Below, in pieces: positions 6,457-14,041 of a DNA stretch of 38,571 nt (within the stretch, counting starts at the first letter, position 1; every line of letters begins with the position of its first letter). The stretch spans positions 1 to 38,571 of the forward strand of contig JAHDCV010000034.1 in assembly GCA_020629695.1 (NCBI GenBank). The letters are read 5' to 3'. This DNA is from Acidimicrobiales bacterium. GTDB lineage: Bacteria; Actinomycetota; Acidimicrobiia; Acidimicrobiales; SZUA-35. Under the pieces are notes generated by a model that was not told the origin of the DNA, ran no database searches, and saw only the letters and a program-made list of their open reading frames with translations. The translations under genes were made by a program, and so were the position numbers.

Positions 6457-7823
6457 GCCGCGACGCTCCCCTCCGCTTCGCCCCGGCCCGGGACGGGCGC
6501 CTCGCCTACCAGACCTGGGGCGAAGGGCCCGACATCCTCGCGATCCCGCCGTTCGCCCAGAACATCGAGGTCGCCTGGGAGCTGGACGCGCTGCGGTCGA
6601 TGCTCGACCGCTTCGGCACGTTCAGCCGCTACACGCACTTCGACAAGCGCGGCGTCGGCGCGTCGGACCGTGGCACCCGGGTCGTCAAACTCGACCAGCG
6701 GGTCGACGATCTGCGGGCGGTGATGGACGCCGCCGGCATCGAGCGGGCGCACATCTTCGCCCAGTCCGAAGGTGGGCCCATGGCCTTCCTCTTCGCCGCC
6801 ACGTATCCCGATCGCGTCGACCGGATCGTCCTGCACGGCTCCGCGGCGAAGCTGGTCCCGGAAGACACACCTCCTGAGCGGATCGAGCTGGCCAGGAACG
6901 TGCAGCGGCAGTTCGCGGACGCCTGGGGCACGCCGGCGTCGATGACGCTCGACTACTTCTCTCCGACACTCGCCGCCGATCCGGAGATCCGAGCCTGGTG
7001 GCCGAGCTACGAACGGAGTGCCGCCACCAGGGACTCGCTGCTCGAGATGTTCCTGCAGAACGAAGAGGTCGATGTGACCGGCGTGCTCGGCGAGGTCCGT
7101 GCACCCGTGCTCATGTTGCATCGGATCGGCGATCAGACCATGCCGCTCGAGTGGGCACGCGAGGCCGTCTCGCTCCTGCCCGATGCGGAGCTCATCGAAT
7201 TGGAGGGCGACGACCACTATTGCTTCGTCGGTGGCATCGAATGGATGGACACCGTCGAGCGCTTCTTCACCGGGCAGGTGTCGACACCGCCGGTCGCCAG
7301 ACCGACGCTGGTCGAGATCGTGACGCTCGGCAAGCTCGAGGTGGTTCGGGACGGCGCAGCCGTTCCGATCTCGGAGTGGGGCTCGAAGCGAGCCCGCACG
7401 CTCCTCGCCCGGCTCGCCGCCGCACGCGGCTGGCCGGTGCCGCGCGAAGAGCTCATGGACATGCTCTGGCCCGACGAGACCGACCTCGCGAAGCTCTCCG
7501 CTCGCCTGTCCGTCCAGCTCAGCCACGTCCGACGGGTGCTCGGCGGCGGGGTGATCGCCGACCGGCAGACCGTGGCTCTCGATCTGGACGAGGTCACGCT
7601 CGACCTGACCGCCGTCGAACAGCTCGAGACGCCGGACGAGATCGTCGACCGGCTCCAACACGAGTTCTCACCGGCGGACCGCTACGAGAGCTGGGCCGAA
7701 CCGATCCGGGCCGAGCTGGACGCCCGCCTCGACCGCGCGCTCCGGCAGCTCGAGCGGGAGGCGATCGACGACGACGTGGAGCTCGCCCGACTGGCCGCCA
7801 TCCGGGGAAGCCGCCACCTCTGA
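6453..7823 (+). CDS. Alpha/beta-hydrolase fused to SARP/OmpR-like winged-helix domain
   Basis: The protein has about 456 aa. The N-terminal alpha/beta-hydrolase (about 1-275) has nucleophile Ser105 in AQSEGG, likely acid Asp227 (GDQT), His255 (DDHY) and the FDKRGVGASDR loop common in regulator-linked hydrolases. The C-terminal part (about 286-380, LGKLEVVRDGAAVP...GSKRARTLLARLAAARG...LSVQLSHVRRVLG) is a winged helix like those of SARP/AfsR regulators, followed by a short helical region. No ATG or GTG fits the beginning of the hydrolase domain; CTG 6453 overlaps the dehydrogenase stop (CTGA) and has AAGGA 9 nt upstream, so translation probably starts there by coupling. It may sense an ester or acyl ligand and regulate genes nearby, such as the cupin 66 bp on. 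Confidence 0.82.
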   Translation: MSRDAPLRFAPARDGRLAYQTWGEGPDILAIPPFAQNIEVAWELDALRSMLDRFGTFSRYTHFDKRGVGASDRGTRVVKLDQRVDDLRAVMDAAGIERAHIFAQSEGGPMAFLFAATYPDRVDRIVLHGSAAKLVPEDTPPERIELARNVQRQFADAWGTPASMTLDYFSPTLAADPEIRAWWPSYERSAATRDSLLEMFLQNEEVDVTGVLGEVRAPVLMLHRIGDQTMPLEWAREAVSLLPDAELIELEGDDHYCFVGGIEWMDTVERFFTGQVSTPPVARPTLVEIVTLGKLEVVRDGAAVPISEWGSKRARTLLARLAAARGWPVPREELMDMLWPDETDLAKLSARLSVQLSHVRRVLGGGVIADRQTVALDLDEVTLDLTAVEQLETPDEIVDRLQHEFSPADRYESWAEPIRAELDARLDRALRQLEREAIDDDVELARLAAIRGSRHL

Positions 7824-7850
7824 CCACGCCGCGTCGGCAACGTCAGGCGA

Positions 7851-7883
7851 TCGAAAGATCATCGAAAGGTCGACTCCTACGGT
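7851..7883 (+). promoter_or_regulatory. SARP-like direct repeats and -10 element before the cupin gene
   Basis: TCGAAAG occurs at 7851-7857 and again at 7862-7868, exactly 11 bp apart. A -10-like TACGGT follows at 7878-7883, 9 bp after the second repeat. SARP regulators are known to bind heptamer direct repeats of about 11-bp period placed about 8 bp before the -10. From this -10 the transcript would begin near the ATG at 7890 and be leaderless. The gene immediately upstream encodes a SARP-like DNA-binding domain, making it the first candidate regulator. Confidence 0.5.
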
Positions 7884-7889
7884 GTGATC

Positions 7890-8414
7890 ATGACCATCCA
7901 GCAGCTCAACGAAACCGCCGACGACCCGACCCAGCCCCACGTGATCGCGAAGGGTGATGGGGACCACATCCACTTCCTGAACCATCTCGCGACTCGCAAG
8001 ATCACCGCCGCTGCCGGCGGCTCCATGGTGGCGACCGAGTTCCTCGCACCACGTGGCTTCGGTCCACCGCTGCACGTGCACCACGACGAAGACGAACTCA
8101 TGGTGCTCCTCGACGGCTCGATCGAATTCCGCTCGGGCGACACCGCCGAGATGGGCTCGACCGGGGCCACGGTCTGGCTGCCCGCCGGCATTCCCCACAC
8201 GTTCCAGGTCCACTCCGAGACCGCCCGGTTCCTCGTCGTGTCCGCCGGTCGCACCAACGCCCCGGCGTTCGACGCGTTCGTCGCCGAACTCGGCGCGCCG
8301 ACCGACCGAGCCGCGCTCCCCGAACCCGGCCCGATCGATCCCGGCCACGTCGCGGCGGTCGCGGCGAAGCACGGGATGGAGATCCTCGGACCACCCCCGG
8401 GACCGCTCGACTGA
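7890..8414 (+). CDS. Cupin-domain protein
   Basis: This 174-aa single-domain cupin (beta-barrel) has motif 1 as PPLHVHHDEDELMVLLDGSI (His, His, Glu metal ligands) and motif 2 as LPAGIPHTFQV (His). It resembles small cupins annotated as quercetin dioxygenase-like, but the activity cannot be told from sequence. ATG 7890 is preferred, with GTG 7884 in frame as an alternative. No convincing ribosome site precedes it, and a -10-like element 6 nt upstream suggests a leaderless mRNA. It converges with the M14 peptidase gene, 8 bp apart. Confidence 0.85.
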   Translation: MTIQQLNETADDPTQPHVIAKGDGDHIHFLNHLATRKITAAAGGSMVATEFLAPRGFGPPLHVHHDEDELMVLLDGSIEFRSGDTAEMGSTGATVWLPAGIPHTFQVHSETARFLVVSAGRTNAPAFDAFVAELGAPTDRAALPEPGPIDPGHVAAVAAKHGMEILGPPPGPLD

Positions 8415-8422
8415 GGCGGTGA

Positions 8423-10105
8423 TCAGCCCAGCGTGATCGAGCGCTCGTCGACGCCCGCTCGTGGATGCACGGTGCGGACCCGCACCGTCGTCCCCGGCGG
8501 GCACCGAACGACGAATCTCGTGAGCGTGCGATCCGGTGTTCCGTCGTTCCCGTCGCGGAACCGCAGCGCCGCTCTTCCCTCGAGTTGGCCGATCGAGCGG
8601 CGCCGGGCCCCGTCGAGGACCTCCACGTCCCCGGCACCGTCGTCGTCGACGACCACCTCGACGGTCGCCGGCAGGACGAGACGGTCCTTCCGTGCCCGCG
8701 CCGACACATCGGTGGGTAGCCACCCCAGGTTCGCCACCCCGACCGACAGCGACCAGGTCCCGTCCCCCAACGCCTCGTGGGTGATGTGGCGGATCGCGAG
8801 CTCCGGTGCACACAGCGCCTGGTGCACGGCGAACTCGGCGTGGCCCCGCACCTCGTCGCCGAGCAGGTGCCGGGGTGGATTGGTCCAGGTGGTCAGGGTG
8901 TCCCATCCGCCGAGCTCGACCGGCCCCAGCACCGGATGCTCGAACCAGTACCAGTCGACGAATCCCCCCGGATGGTGCTCGTCGCACCAGCGGAGCACGG
9001 CGAGCGCCTCGTCGTCGCTCGGCCCGGTGTACCAGAAGTGGGTCGACTGCTTGGTGCCGGTCGCCTGTTCGACGATGTCCCAGAACTCCGTCGTCCACGA
9101 GAACTGACCGAGGTGTTCGTAGACCCAGTCGTCTGCCGCGCCACTCATCGTGTCGGAACGATCCCAGGTGAAGTCCTCGAACACCGAGTGGGCCGGGTAG
9201 CCGGTGAGTCGTGTCCCGACCGATGCGAGCTCGCCCCAGACCCAACGATCCATCGGTGGCAGCTCGGCGTCCGACACGGTGGACGACGGTCGGAGCAACA
9301 CCCCACCACTGGTGTGGAAGGCATTGGCACCACAGATGTTCGGTCGAGCCACGATCGCACGGACGAGCGCGTCGATCTCCGGCTCGGAGAGGGCGTGGTC
9401 CCCGCTCCCCGACACCGTCGCGCCCCAACCGGCCGGGAAGTTCCGGTTCAGATCGAGTGACGCCACCGGCGGTGGCGTCGGCACCGTGAAGCCGTCGTGA
9501 TCCACCACCGATCCCTCTCGGAGGAGCCGATAGCGGGGTCGGTCGTCGTCGAGGCCGGCGGCCGGCACCGGAACGAGCAGACGCGCGTCGTCCGGGTGAC
9601 AGGTCCAGCCGCCGTCGGGATCGGCGAGACGCATCTGGAGGAGACGACCGTCGTCGTCCACATCGTGGGCGTCGAGCCCGGGCCAGCGATGACCGTCGAC
9701 CCATGGCCACGGCCGCGTCGCCGACCGGGGGTGGCGTGGCGTGTCGGCCAGGACCTGCTCCGCACCGTCGGGATTCACTCTCGGCACGACGTAGAAGGTG
9801 CGGCGCTGCAACGCCCGGGTCACCGTCGGGTCGTCACCGAAGCCGTCCACGAGGTGGCGGAGCAGGGCGCACGCCGCGACTGTCGCCGTGAGCTCGACGG
9901 CGTGGATGCTCGCGTCGATCCAGTGGGCGGGTTTGGTCTCGTGCGACCCCGTCGACGAGTCGGTCACGGTCACGAGGACGAGCTCCCGCCCCTCCCGACT
10001 CCGTCCGTAGACCTCGATCGAGACGAGATCGGGATGCTCGACGGCGAGCTGGTCGATCCACGAGCGAAGATCGTGGTACCGGAGGAATGTCAGGTGGTCG
10101 CTCAC
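8423..10105 (-). CDS. M14-family zinc carboxypeptidase
   Basis: This 560-aa protein has a metallocarboxypeptidase domain (about 1-350) with zinc ligands His68-x2-Glu71 (IHAVE) and His264 (AFHTSGG), the substrate-binding motif LDLNRNFP (Asn220, Arg221) and catalytic Glu340 (SWTTEFWD). The C-terminal part (about 360-560) looks like beta-sandwich domains. No signal peptide is seen, so it is probably cytoplasmic, which is unusual for digestive-type M14 enzymes but found in bacterial peptide-processing ones. It starts 9 nt after the CoxL-like stop, in the same operon. The substrate is unknown. Confidence 0.9.
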   Translation of the reverse strand: MSDHLTFLRYHDLRSWIDQLAVEHPDLVSIEVYGRSREGRELVLVTVTDSSTGSHETKPAHWIDASIHAVELTATVAACALLRHLVDGFGDDPTVTRALQRRTFYVVPRVNPDGAEQVLADTPRHPRSATRPWPWVDGHRWPGLDAHDVDDDGRLLQMRLADPDGGWTCHPDDARLLVPVPAAGLDDDRPRYRLLREGSVVDHDGFTVPTPPPVASLDLNRNFPAGWGATVSGSGDHALSEPEIDALVRAIVARPNICGANAFHTSGGVLLRPSSTVSDAELPPMDRWVWGELASVGTRLTGYPAHSVFEDFTWDRSDTMSGAADDWVYEHLGQFSWTTEFWDIVEQATGTKQSTHFWYTGPSDDEALAVLRWCDEHHPGGFVDWYWFEHPVLGPVELGGWDTLTTWTNPPRHLLGDEVRGHAEFAVHQALCAPELAIRHITHEALGDGTWSLSVGVANLGWLPTDVSARARKDRLVLPATVEVVVDDDGAGDVEVLDGARRRSIGQLEGRAALRFRDGNDGTPDRTLTRFVVRCPPGTTVRVRTVHPRAGVDERSITLG

Positions 10106-10114
10106 GAGTGGCGC

Positions 10115-12517
10115 TCAGATCGACTCGGCCGCGTCCGCCGCGGCGTCTCCGGCGTCGCTTCCGTCATCACCGGAGTCGCGGGCCCGCTCGACCAGCAGGT
10201 CGAAGATCGCCGGCGGTTCCCGCCACGGCTCGGGCGGCGATCCCGCCTCGGCGGCGGCGACCGCTTCCCACACCCGACGGGGAGTGCAGGGCATGTCGAT
10301 GTGGCGGATCCCCAGATGCGACACGGCGTCGATGACCGCGTTCTGGATCGCGGGAGTCGATCCGATGGTGGCCGCCTCGCCGATCCCCTTCGCGCCCAGG
10401 GGATTCAACGGCGTGGGCGTCACCGTGTGACCGGCCTCGAACGAGGAGAACTCCGCCGCCGAGGGCACGCCATAGTCCATGAAGTTCGCGGTGATCGGGT
10501 TGCCGGCGTCGTCGAACACGACCTCCTCGTAGAGCGCCTGGGCGACACCCTGCGCGATGCCTCCCTGCTGCTGCCCTTCGAAGATCAATTCGTTGATGAC
10601 CGTGCCGGCATCGTCGATGCCGACATGGCGCAGCATCTCGACCCGACCGGTGTCGAGATCGACCTCGACGACGGAGATGTGCGTGCCGAACGGGAAGGTG
10701 CCGTCGGCCTGCTCGAAGTCGATCTGTGCCGCCAGGGTGACCTCGCGGGTCTCGGCCTCGGTGGCGAGCGCCGACCAGGTCATCGCCTTCGCCGGCACGC
10801 CCGCGACGCCGACGGTGCCGTGCTCGGTGTCGACGACGATGTCGTCGACGTTCGCCTCGAGCAACTCGGCTGCCAGCTCTCGGGCCGACACGACGACCTG
10901 CTCGGTCGCCTCACGCACCGCCGAACCGGCGAGCTGCAACGATCGTGATCCACCGGTGCCACCGCCGCGGGGCACGAGGTCGGTGTCGGACTGCACCAGC
11001 CGGATCCGATCGACGGGGATGCCCGTCTGCTCCGACACGAGCATGGCGTAGGACGTCTGGTGTCCCTGGCCGTGGGCCGACGTCCCCGCACGCATCGTGG
11101 CCGACCCGTCGGCGTGGATCTCGACGGCGCCGAACTCCTTCCCACCGCCGCCCGAGGTGACCTCCACATACGAGGCGACGCCGATGCCCAGCTGGATCCG
11201 GTCCCCGGCCTCCCGGCGACGGGCCTGCTCGGCCCGGAGCTCGGTGTAGCCGGCGAGTCCGGCGGCGTGGTCCATCGTCGCGGCGTAGTCACCGGAGTCG
11301 TAGGTGACACCGGTCAGGGTCGTGAACGGGAACCGATCCGGCGTGAGGAAGTTCTTCCGGCGGATCTCGAGCGGATCCATGTCGAGCTCGATCGCCGCCT
11401 GGTCCACGAGGCGCTCCAGCAGCGCCGCGGCCTCCGGACGGCCGGCGCCCCGGTAGGCGCCGGTCGGAGTCGTGTTGGTGATCCCGACCGCGACGTCGAA
11501 GCGGATCGCGGGAAACGTGTAGGTCCCGTGCGACATGCGCTTCGTGCCCGCGGGCAACATCGCACCGACGTTCGGGTAGGCACCCGCGTCGCCGACGACC
11601 CTGGCCCGCAGTCCGGTGAACGTGCCGTCCTCCTTCACACCGAGCTCGCAGTACTGGACCTGCGCACGCGAGTGCACGAGGGCCACCATGTTCTCGCTGC
11701 GGGTCTCGGTCCAGGTGACGGCACGACCGAGAAGCTCGGCAGCCGCGGCGACGGCGGTGTTCTCGTGGCAGAGCCCGGCCTTCGCCCCGAAGCCTCCACC
11801 CACGTGTGGTGTGATCACTCGCACGTCGGACCGGGACCGTCCGAGCGCCTTCGCCAACGCCGCCTGGAGCCCGTGGGGCATCTGATTCGCCGCATGGAAC
11901 ACGAGGCGTTCAGGGTCACCGTCGGGGTGGCCGGCGGGCACGGCTGCGCACGAGTTCGGCTCCATCGGCGCCGCCGCCACCCGCTGATTGACGTAGCGGC
12001 CCCGGATCACCCGGTCGGCACCGGCGAGCACGTCGCTCTCCGGGTCGACGACCGACAGGGCGAGATTGTGCTCCACCCCTTCGAAGATCCGACCAGCGGT
12101 GAACGACGACTCCGGATCGACCACCACCTCGAGCGGTTCGGTCTCCACGATCACCGCCTCGGCGGCATCGACCGCCTCGGCGAACGACGACGCGAGCACC
12201 ATCGCCACCGGTTCGCCGACGTAGCGGACGACCTCGGAGGCGAGCGGTGTGTGAGCGAACGCCGGACCGACGGGCACGAACCCGTGGTGCGGCTCGACGC
12301 CGAGTTCGGCGGCGGTGAGCACGGCGACGACGCCGGGAGCGGTCACCGCCTCGCTGGTGTCGATCGAGAGGATGCGAGCGTGCGCGTCGATCGAGCGGAC
12401 GAAGACCGCGTGGACGACGTCGGTGAGCCCGAGATCGGCGACATAGCGCCCTCCGGCGGTCAACAGCTCGGGGTCTTCGGTTCGGATGACGCGGTTGCCG
12501 AGAATCGATCCGTTCAT
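10115..12517 (-). CDS. Molybdenum hydroxylase large subunit, CoxL form II-like
   Basis: This 800-aa molybdopterin-binding subunit of the xanthine oxidase/CO dehydrogenase family starts with the typical LGNRVIRTEDPELLTAGGRY. The active-site loop AYRGAGR (354-360) is the form II version; true CO dehydrogenase (form I) has AYxCSFR, so CO oxidation is doubtful. The catalytic Glu is Glu714 in KGIGEAAT. GGGFGAKAG and SAHGQGHQTSYAML are the usual cofactor-binding segments. The medium (FAD) and small (2Fe-2S) subunit genes that normally flank it are absent within the window. The C-terminal tail is low-complexity Ala/Asp. It probably hydroxylates an aldehyde or N-heterocycle with subunits encoded elsewhere. 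Confidence 0.92.
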   Translation of the reverse strand: MNGSILGNRVIRTEDPELLTAGGRYVADLGLTDVVHAVFVRSIDAHARILSIDTSEAVTAPGVVAVLTAAELGVEPHHGFVPVGPAFAHTPLASEVVRYVGEPVAMVLASSFAEAVDAAEAVIVETEPLEVVVDPESSFTAGRIFEGVEHNLALSVVDPESDVLAGADRVIRGRYVNQRVAAAPMEPNSCAAVPAGHPDGDPERLVFHAANQMPHGLQAALAKALGRSRSDVRVITPHVGGGFGAKAGLCHENTAVAAAAELLGRAVTWTETRSENMVALVHSRAQVQYCELGVKEDGTFTGLRARVVGDAGAYPNVGAMLPAGTKRMSHGTYTFPAIRFDVAVGITNTTPTGAYRGAGRPEAAALLERLVDQAAIELDMDPLEIRRKNFLTPDRFPFTTLTGVTYDSGDYAATMDHAAGLAGYTELRAEQARRREAGDRIQLGIGVASYVEVTSGGGGKEFGAVEIHADGSATMRAGTSAHGQGHQTSYAMLVSEQTGIPVDRIRLVQSDTDLVPRGGGTGGSRSLQLAGSAVREATEQVVVSARELAAELLEANVDDIVVDTEHGTVGVAGVPAKAMTWSALATEAETREVTLAAQIDFEQADGTFPFGTHISVVEVDLDTGRVEMLRHVGIDDAGTVINELIFEGQQQGGIAQGVAQALYEEVVFDDAGNPITANFMDYGVPSAAEFSSFEAGHTVTPTPLNPLGAKGIGEAATIGSTPAIQNAVIDAVSHLGIRHIDMPCTPRRVWEAVAAAEAGSPPEPWREPPAIFDLLVERARDSGDDGSDAGDAAADAAESI

Positions 12518-12597
12518 GGCCTGACTCTACGACTGCTCCCGCTCCCGTCGGACCAGGACGCCCGCTCGCCCGCTCGACCAACCGGCACCCGATTGGT

Positions 12598-12614
12598 CCG
12601 GTCCCGACGACCGG
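12598..12614. promoter_or_regulatory. Inverted repeat between CoxL-like and rhodanese genes
   Basis: CCGGTC-CCGAC-GACCGG is a 6-bp inverted repeat with a 5-nt spacer. TGGTCCG is also repeated on both sides (12594-12600 and 12617-12623). It lies in the 134-bp divergent promoter region, 37 bp before the rhodanese ATG. It could be an operator for either gene. Confidence 0.3.
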
Positions 12615-12651
12615 AGTGGTCCGCCTCGGTCTCATCGGGCACCGTGACACC

Positions 12652-13059
12652 ATGACCGTCCTGAACGCCGTGACCTCCGTGCCCGCCGCCGACCCCGAGA
12701 CCGCCGCCCGCCACGCTCGTCACCTGCTCTCGCTCGAGAGCGACTGCTGGGATGTGCACGACGCCCTGCACGGTTCCGAGGATCCGGGCTTCCTGCTGAT
12801 CGACGTCCGAGGGCCCGAGGGATTCGCCGCGGGGCACATCGCCGGGGCCATCAACCGCTATCACGCCGGCCTGACCGACGAGTGGTTGGCCGACATCCCG
12901 GTCGATCGGCTGCTCGTCGTCTACTGCGCCGGCCCCCACTGCAACGGTGCCGACAAGGCCATGCTCCGTCTGGCCGAACTCGGGCGACCGGTGAAGAAGA
13001 TGATCGGTGGCATCACGGGGTGGCTCGACGAAGGATTCGAGCTCGTGTCCGACCGGTGA
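12652..13059 (+). CDS. Rhodanese-like sulfurtransferase
   Basis: This 135-aa single rhodanese domain has LLIDVRGPEGFAAGHIAGA near residues 48-66 and catalytic loop Cys92-AGPH-Cys97-NGA, then KKMIGGITGWLDEGFEL. The active-site Cys is present, so it can probably carry sulfur or persulfide. ATG 12652 is preferred over GTG 12616 because the extra residues are not family-like. No clear Shine-Dalgarno sequence precedes it. It is transcribed away from the CoxL-like gene, and a link to sulfuration of the molybdenum cofactor is possible but only inferred. Confidence 0.88.
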   Translation: MTVLNAVTSVPAADPETAARHARHLLSLESDCWDVHDALHGSEDPGFLLIDVRGPEGFAAGHIAGAINRYHAGLTDEWLADIPVDRLLVVYCAGPHCNGADKAMLRLAELGRPVKKMIGGITGWLDEGFELVSDR

Positions 13060-13068
13060 CCCCCGGTC
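13051..13068. terminator. GC-rich hairpin between convergent genes
   Basis: GACCGG (13051-13056) pairs with CCGGTC (13063-13068) around a 6-nt loop containing the rhodanese stop codon. Together with the adjacent palindrome GGTCGCGACC (13065-13074) it could terminate from either side. There is no T-tract, so the call is weak. Confidence 0.3.
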
Positions 13069-13083
13069 GCGACCGCTGGCGCC

Positions 13084-14004
13084 TCAACCCCGGCTGGTGA
13101 CGACCCGACCACGCCGGGGTGCGCGCACCACGGTCAGCCAGGCGATCGCACCGAGGATGATCGAGCCACCGAGGAGGGTGGTGATCTCGGGCTGTTCTGC
13201 CACGAACAGCCACACCCAGATCGGCGCGAGCACGACCTCGTTCATCAACAGCAGGGTGCTCTCCGATGAAGGAACGGCTCGTTGCGCGACGTTGAACAGG
13301 ATCAGTGGCGCCCCGAGGAGGACCGCGCCGGCGAACATGGCCGTCGCGAGGTCTCCGACCGCGATGTCCAGCCCTCCGCCCGCGGCCGTCACGACCGACC
13401 CGACGGTCACCATGGTCAGCCCGCTGAAGACCACCGGCACGGTCGATTCGATCGCCGGCGCCGACCGGATCAGGGTCGTGTAGAGGCCGAACACGATCGG
13501 GATCGCGATGGCGATGAGCCCTGCGGGCCGGATCCGGTCACTCAGCGTGCCCGACACCATCACCGCCGTCCCGACGAGCGTGATCACGGTGGCGACGGCG
13601 ACGTGGCGCGACACCCGTTCGCGCATGAGCAGCCAGCTGAAGTAGGCGGCGACGATCGGAGACGCCGTCTGGAGGAACATCACGAACGCCACCGAGGCGA
13701 GTTCGAGCGAGACGATGAACAGGCAGGAGATCGAGCCGATCAACACACCGGCGAGCACGTGCGTGGGCTGGATCGATCGCACGAGCGCCGGCAGCCGGCG
13801 CCGATGACGCAACACCAGATAGGTGCACCCCACGAGCAGTGCGCCGAGGCCCCGGAAGATCGTGTACTGCCACGGCCCGGCGGCCTCGGCCGATCGGTAG
13901 GCCAGCCCACCGAAGCTGAACACGACACCGGTGGCCAACACGAGCATCGAGCCCTGCAGGTGCGTCAGCGACGACGAGGCTCGAAGTGGTCCGGCGGTGG
14001 TCAT
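13084..14004 (-). CDS. EamA/DMT-superfamily transporter
   Basis: This 306-aa integral membrane protein has about ten hydrophobic helices in two repeated EamA halves (LATGVVFSFGGLAYR at the start and LLGAPLILFNVAQRAVPSSESTLLLMNEVVLAPIW in the second half), typical of drug/metabolite transporters. The substrate is not predictable. The gene lies 33 nt after the MFS gene on the same strand but has its own likely promoter: -10 TAGTCT at 14016-14011, 6 nt before the ATG, implying a leaderless mRNA, and the shared operator at 14025-14041. The same operator precedes the DddP homologue and the gamma-butyrobetaine hydroxylase-like gene, so this transporter may move an osmolyte or its breakdown product. 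Confidence 0.9.
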   Translation of the reverse strand: MTTAGPLRASSSLTHLQGSMLVLATGVVFSFGGLAYRSAEAAGPWQYTIFRGLGALLVGCTYLVLRHRRRLPALVRSIQPTHVLAGVLIGSISCLFIVSLELASVAFVMFLQTASPIVAAYFSWLLMRERVSRHVAVATVITLVGTAVMVSGTLSDRIRPAGLIAIAIPIVFGLYTTLIRSAPAIESTVPVVFSGLTMVTVGSVVTAAGGGLDIAVGDLATAMFAGAVLLGAPLILFNVAQRAVPSSESTLLLMNEVVLAPIWVWLFVAEQPEITTLLGGSIILGAIAWLTVVRAPRRGRVVTSRG

Positions 14005-14024
14005 CAGCGAAGACTAGCGAGCGC

Positions 14025-14041
14025 ACTGGACGACCGTTCAG
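14025..14041. promoter_or_regulatory. Shared operator, copy 1 (EamA gene)
   Basis: ACTGGACGACCGTTCAG matches the copies at 30955-30971 and 32486-32502 with one difference. It is an imperfect palindrome of the kind bound by TetR-type dimers. It lies 20 bp before the EamA start codon, over the expected -35 region, and overlaps the MFS stop codon. Confidence 0.7.

Noticed and set aside
10115-12517. Genuine CO dehydrogenase (form I CoxL)
   Set aside because: The active-site loop is AYRGAGR, not the AYxCSFR of form I, and no coxM/coxS genes are adjacent.
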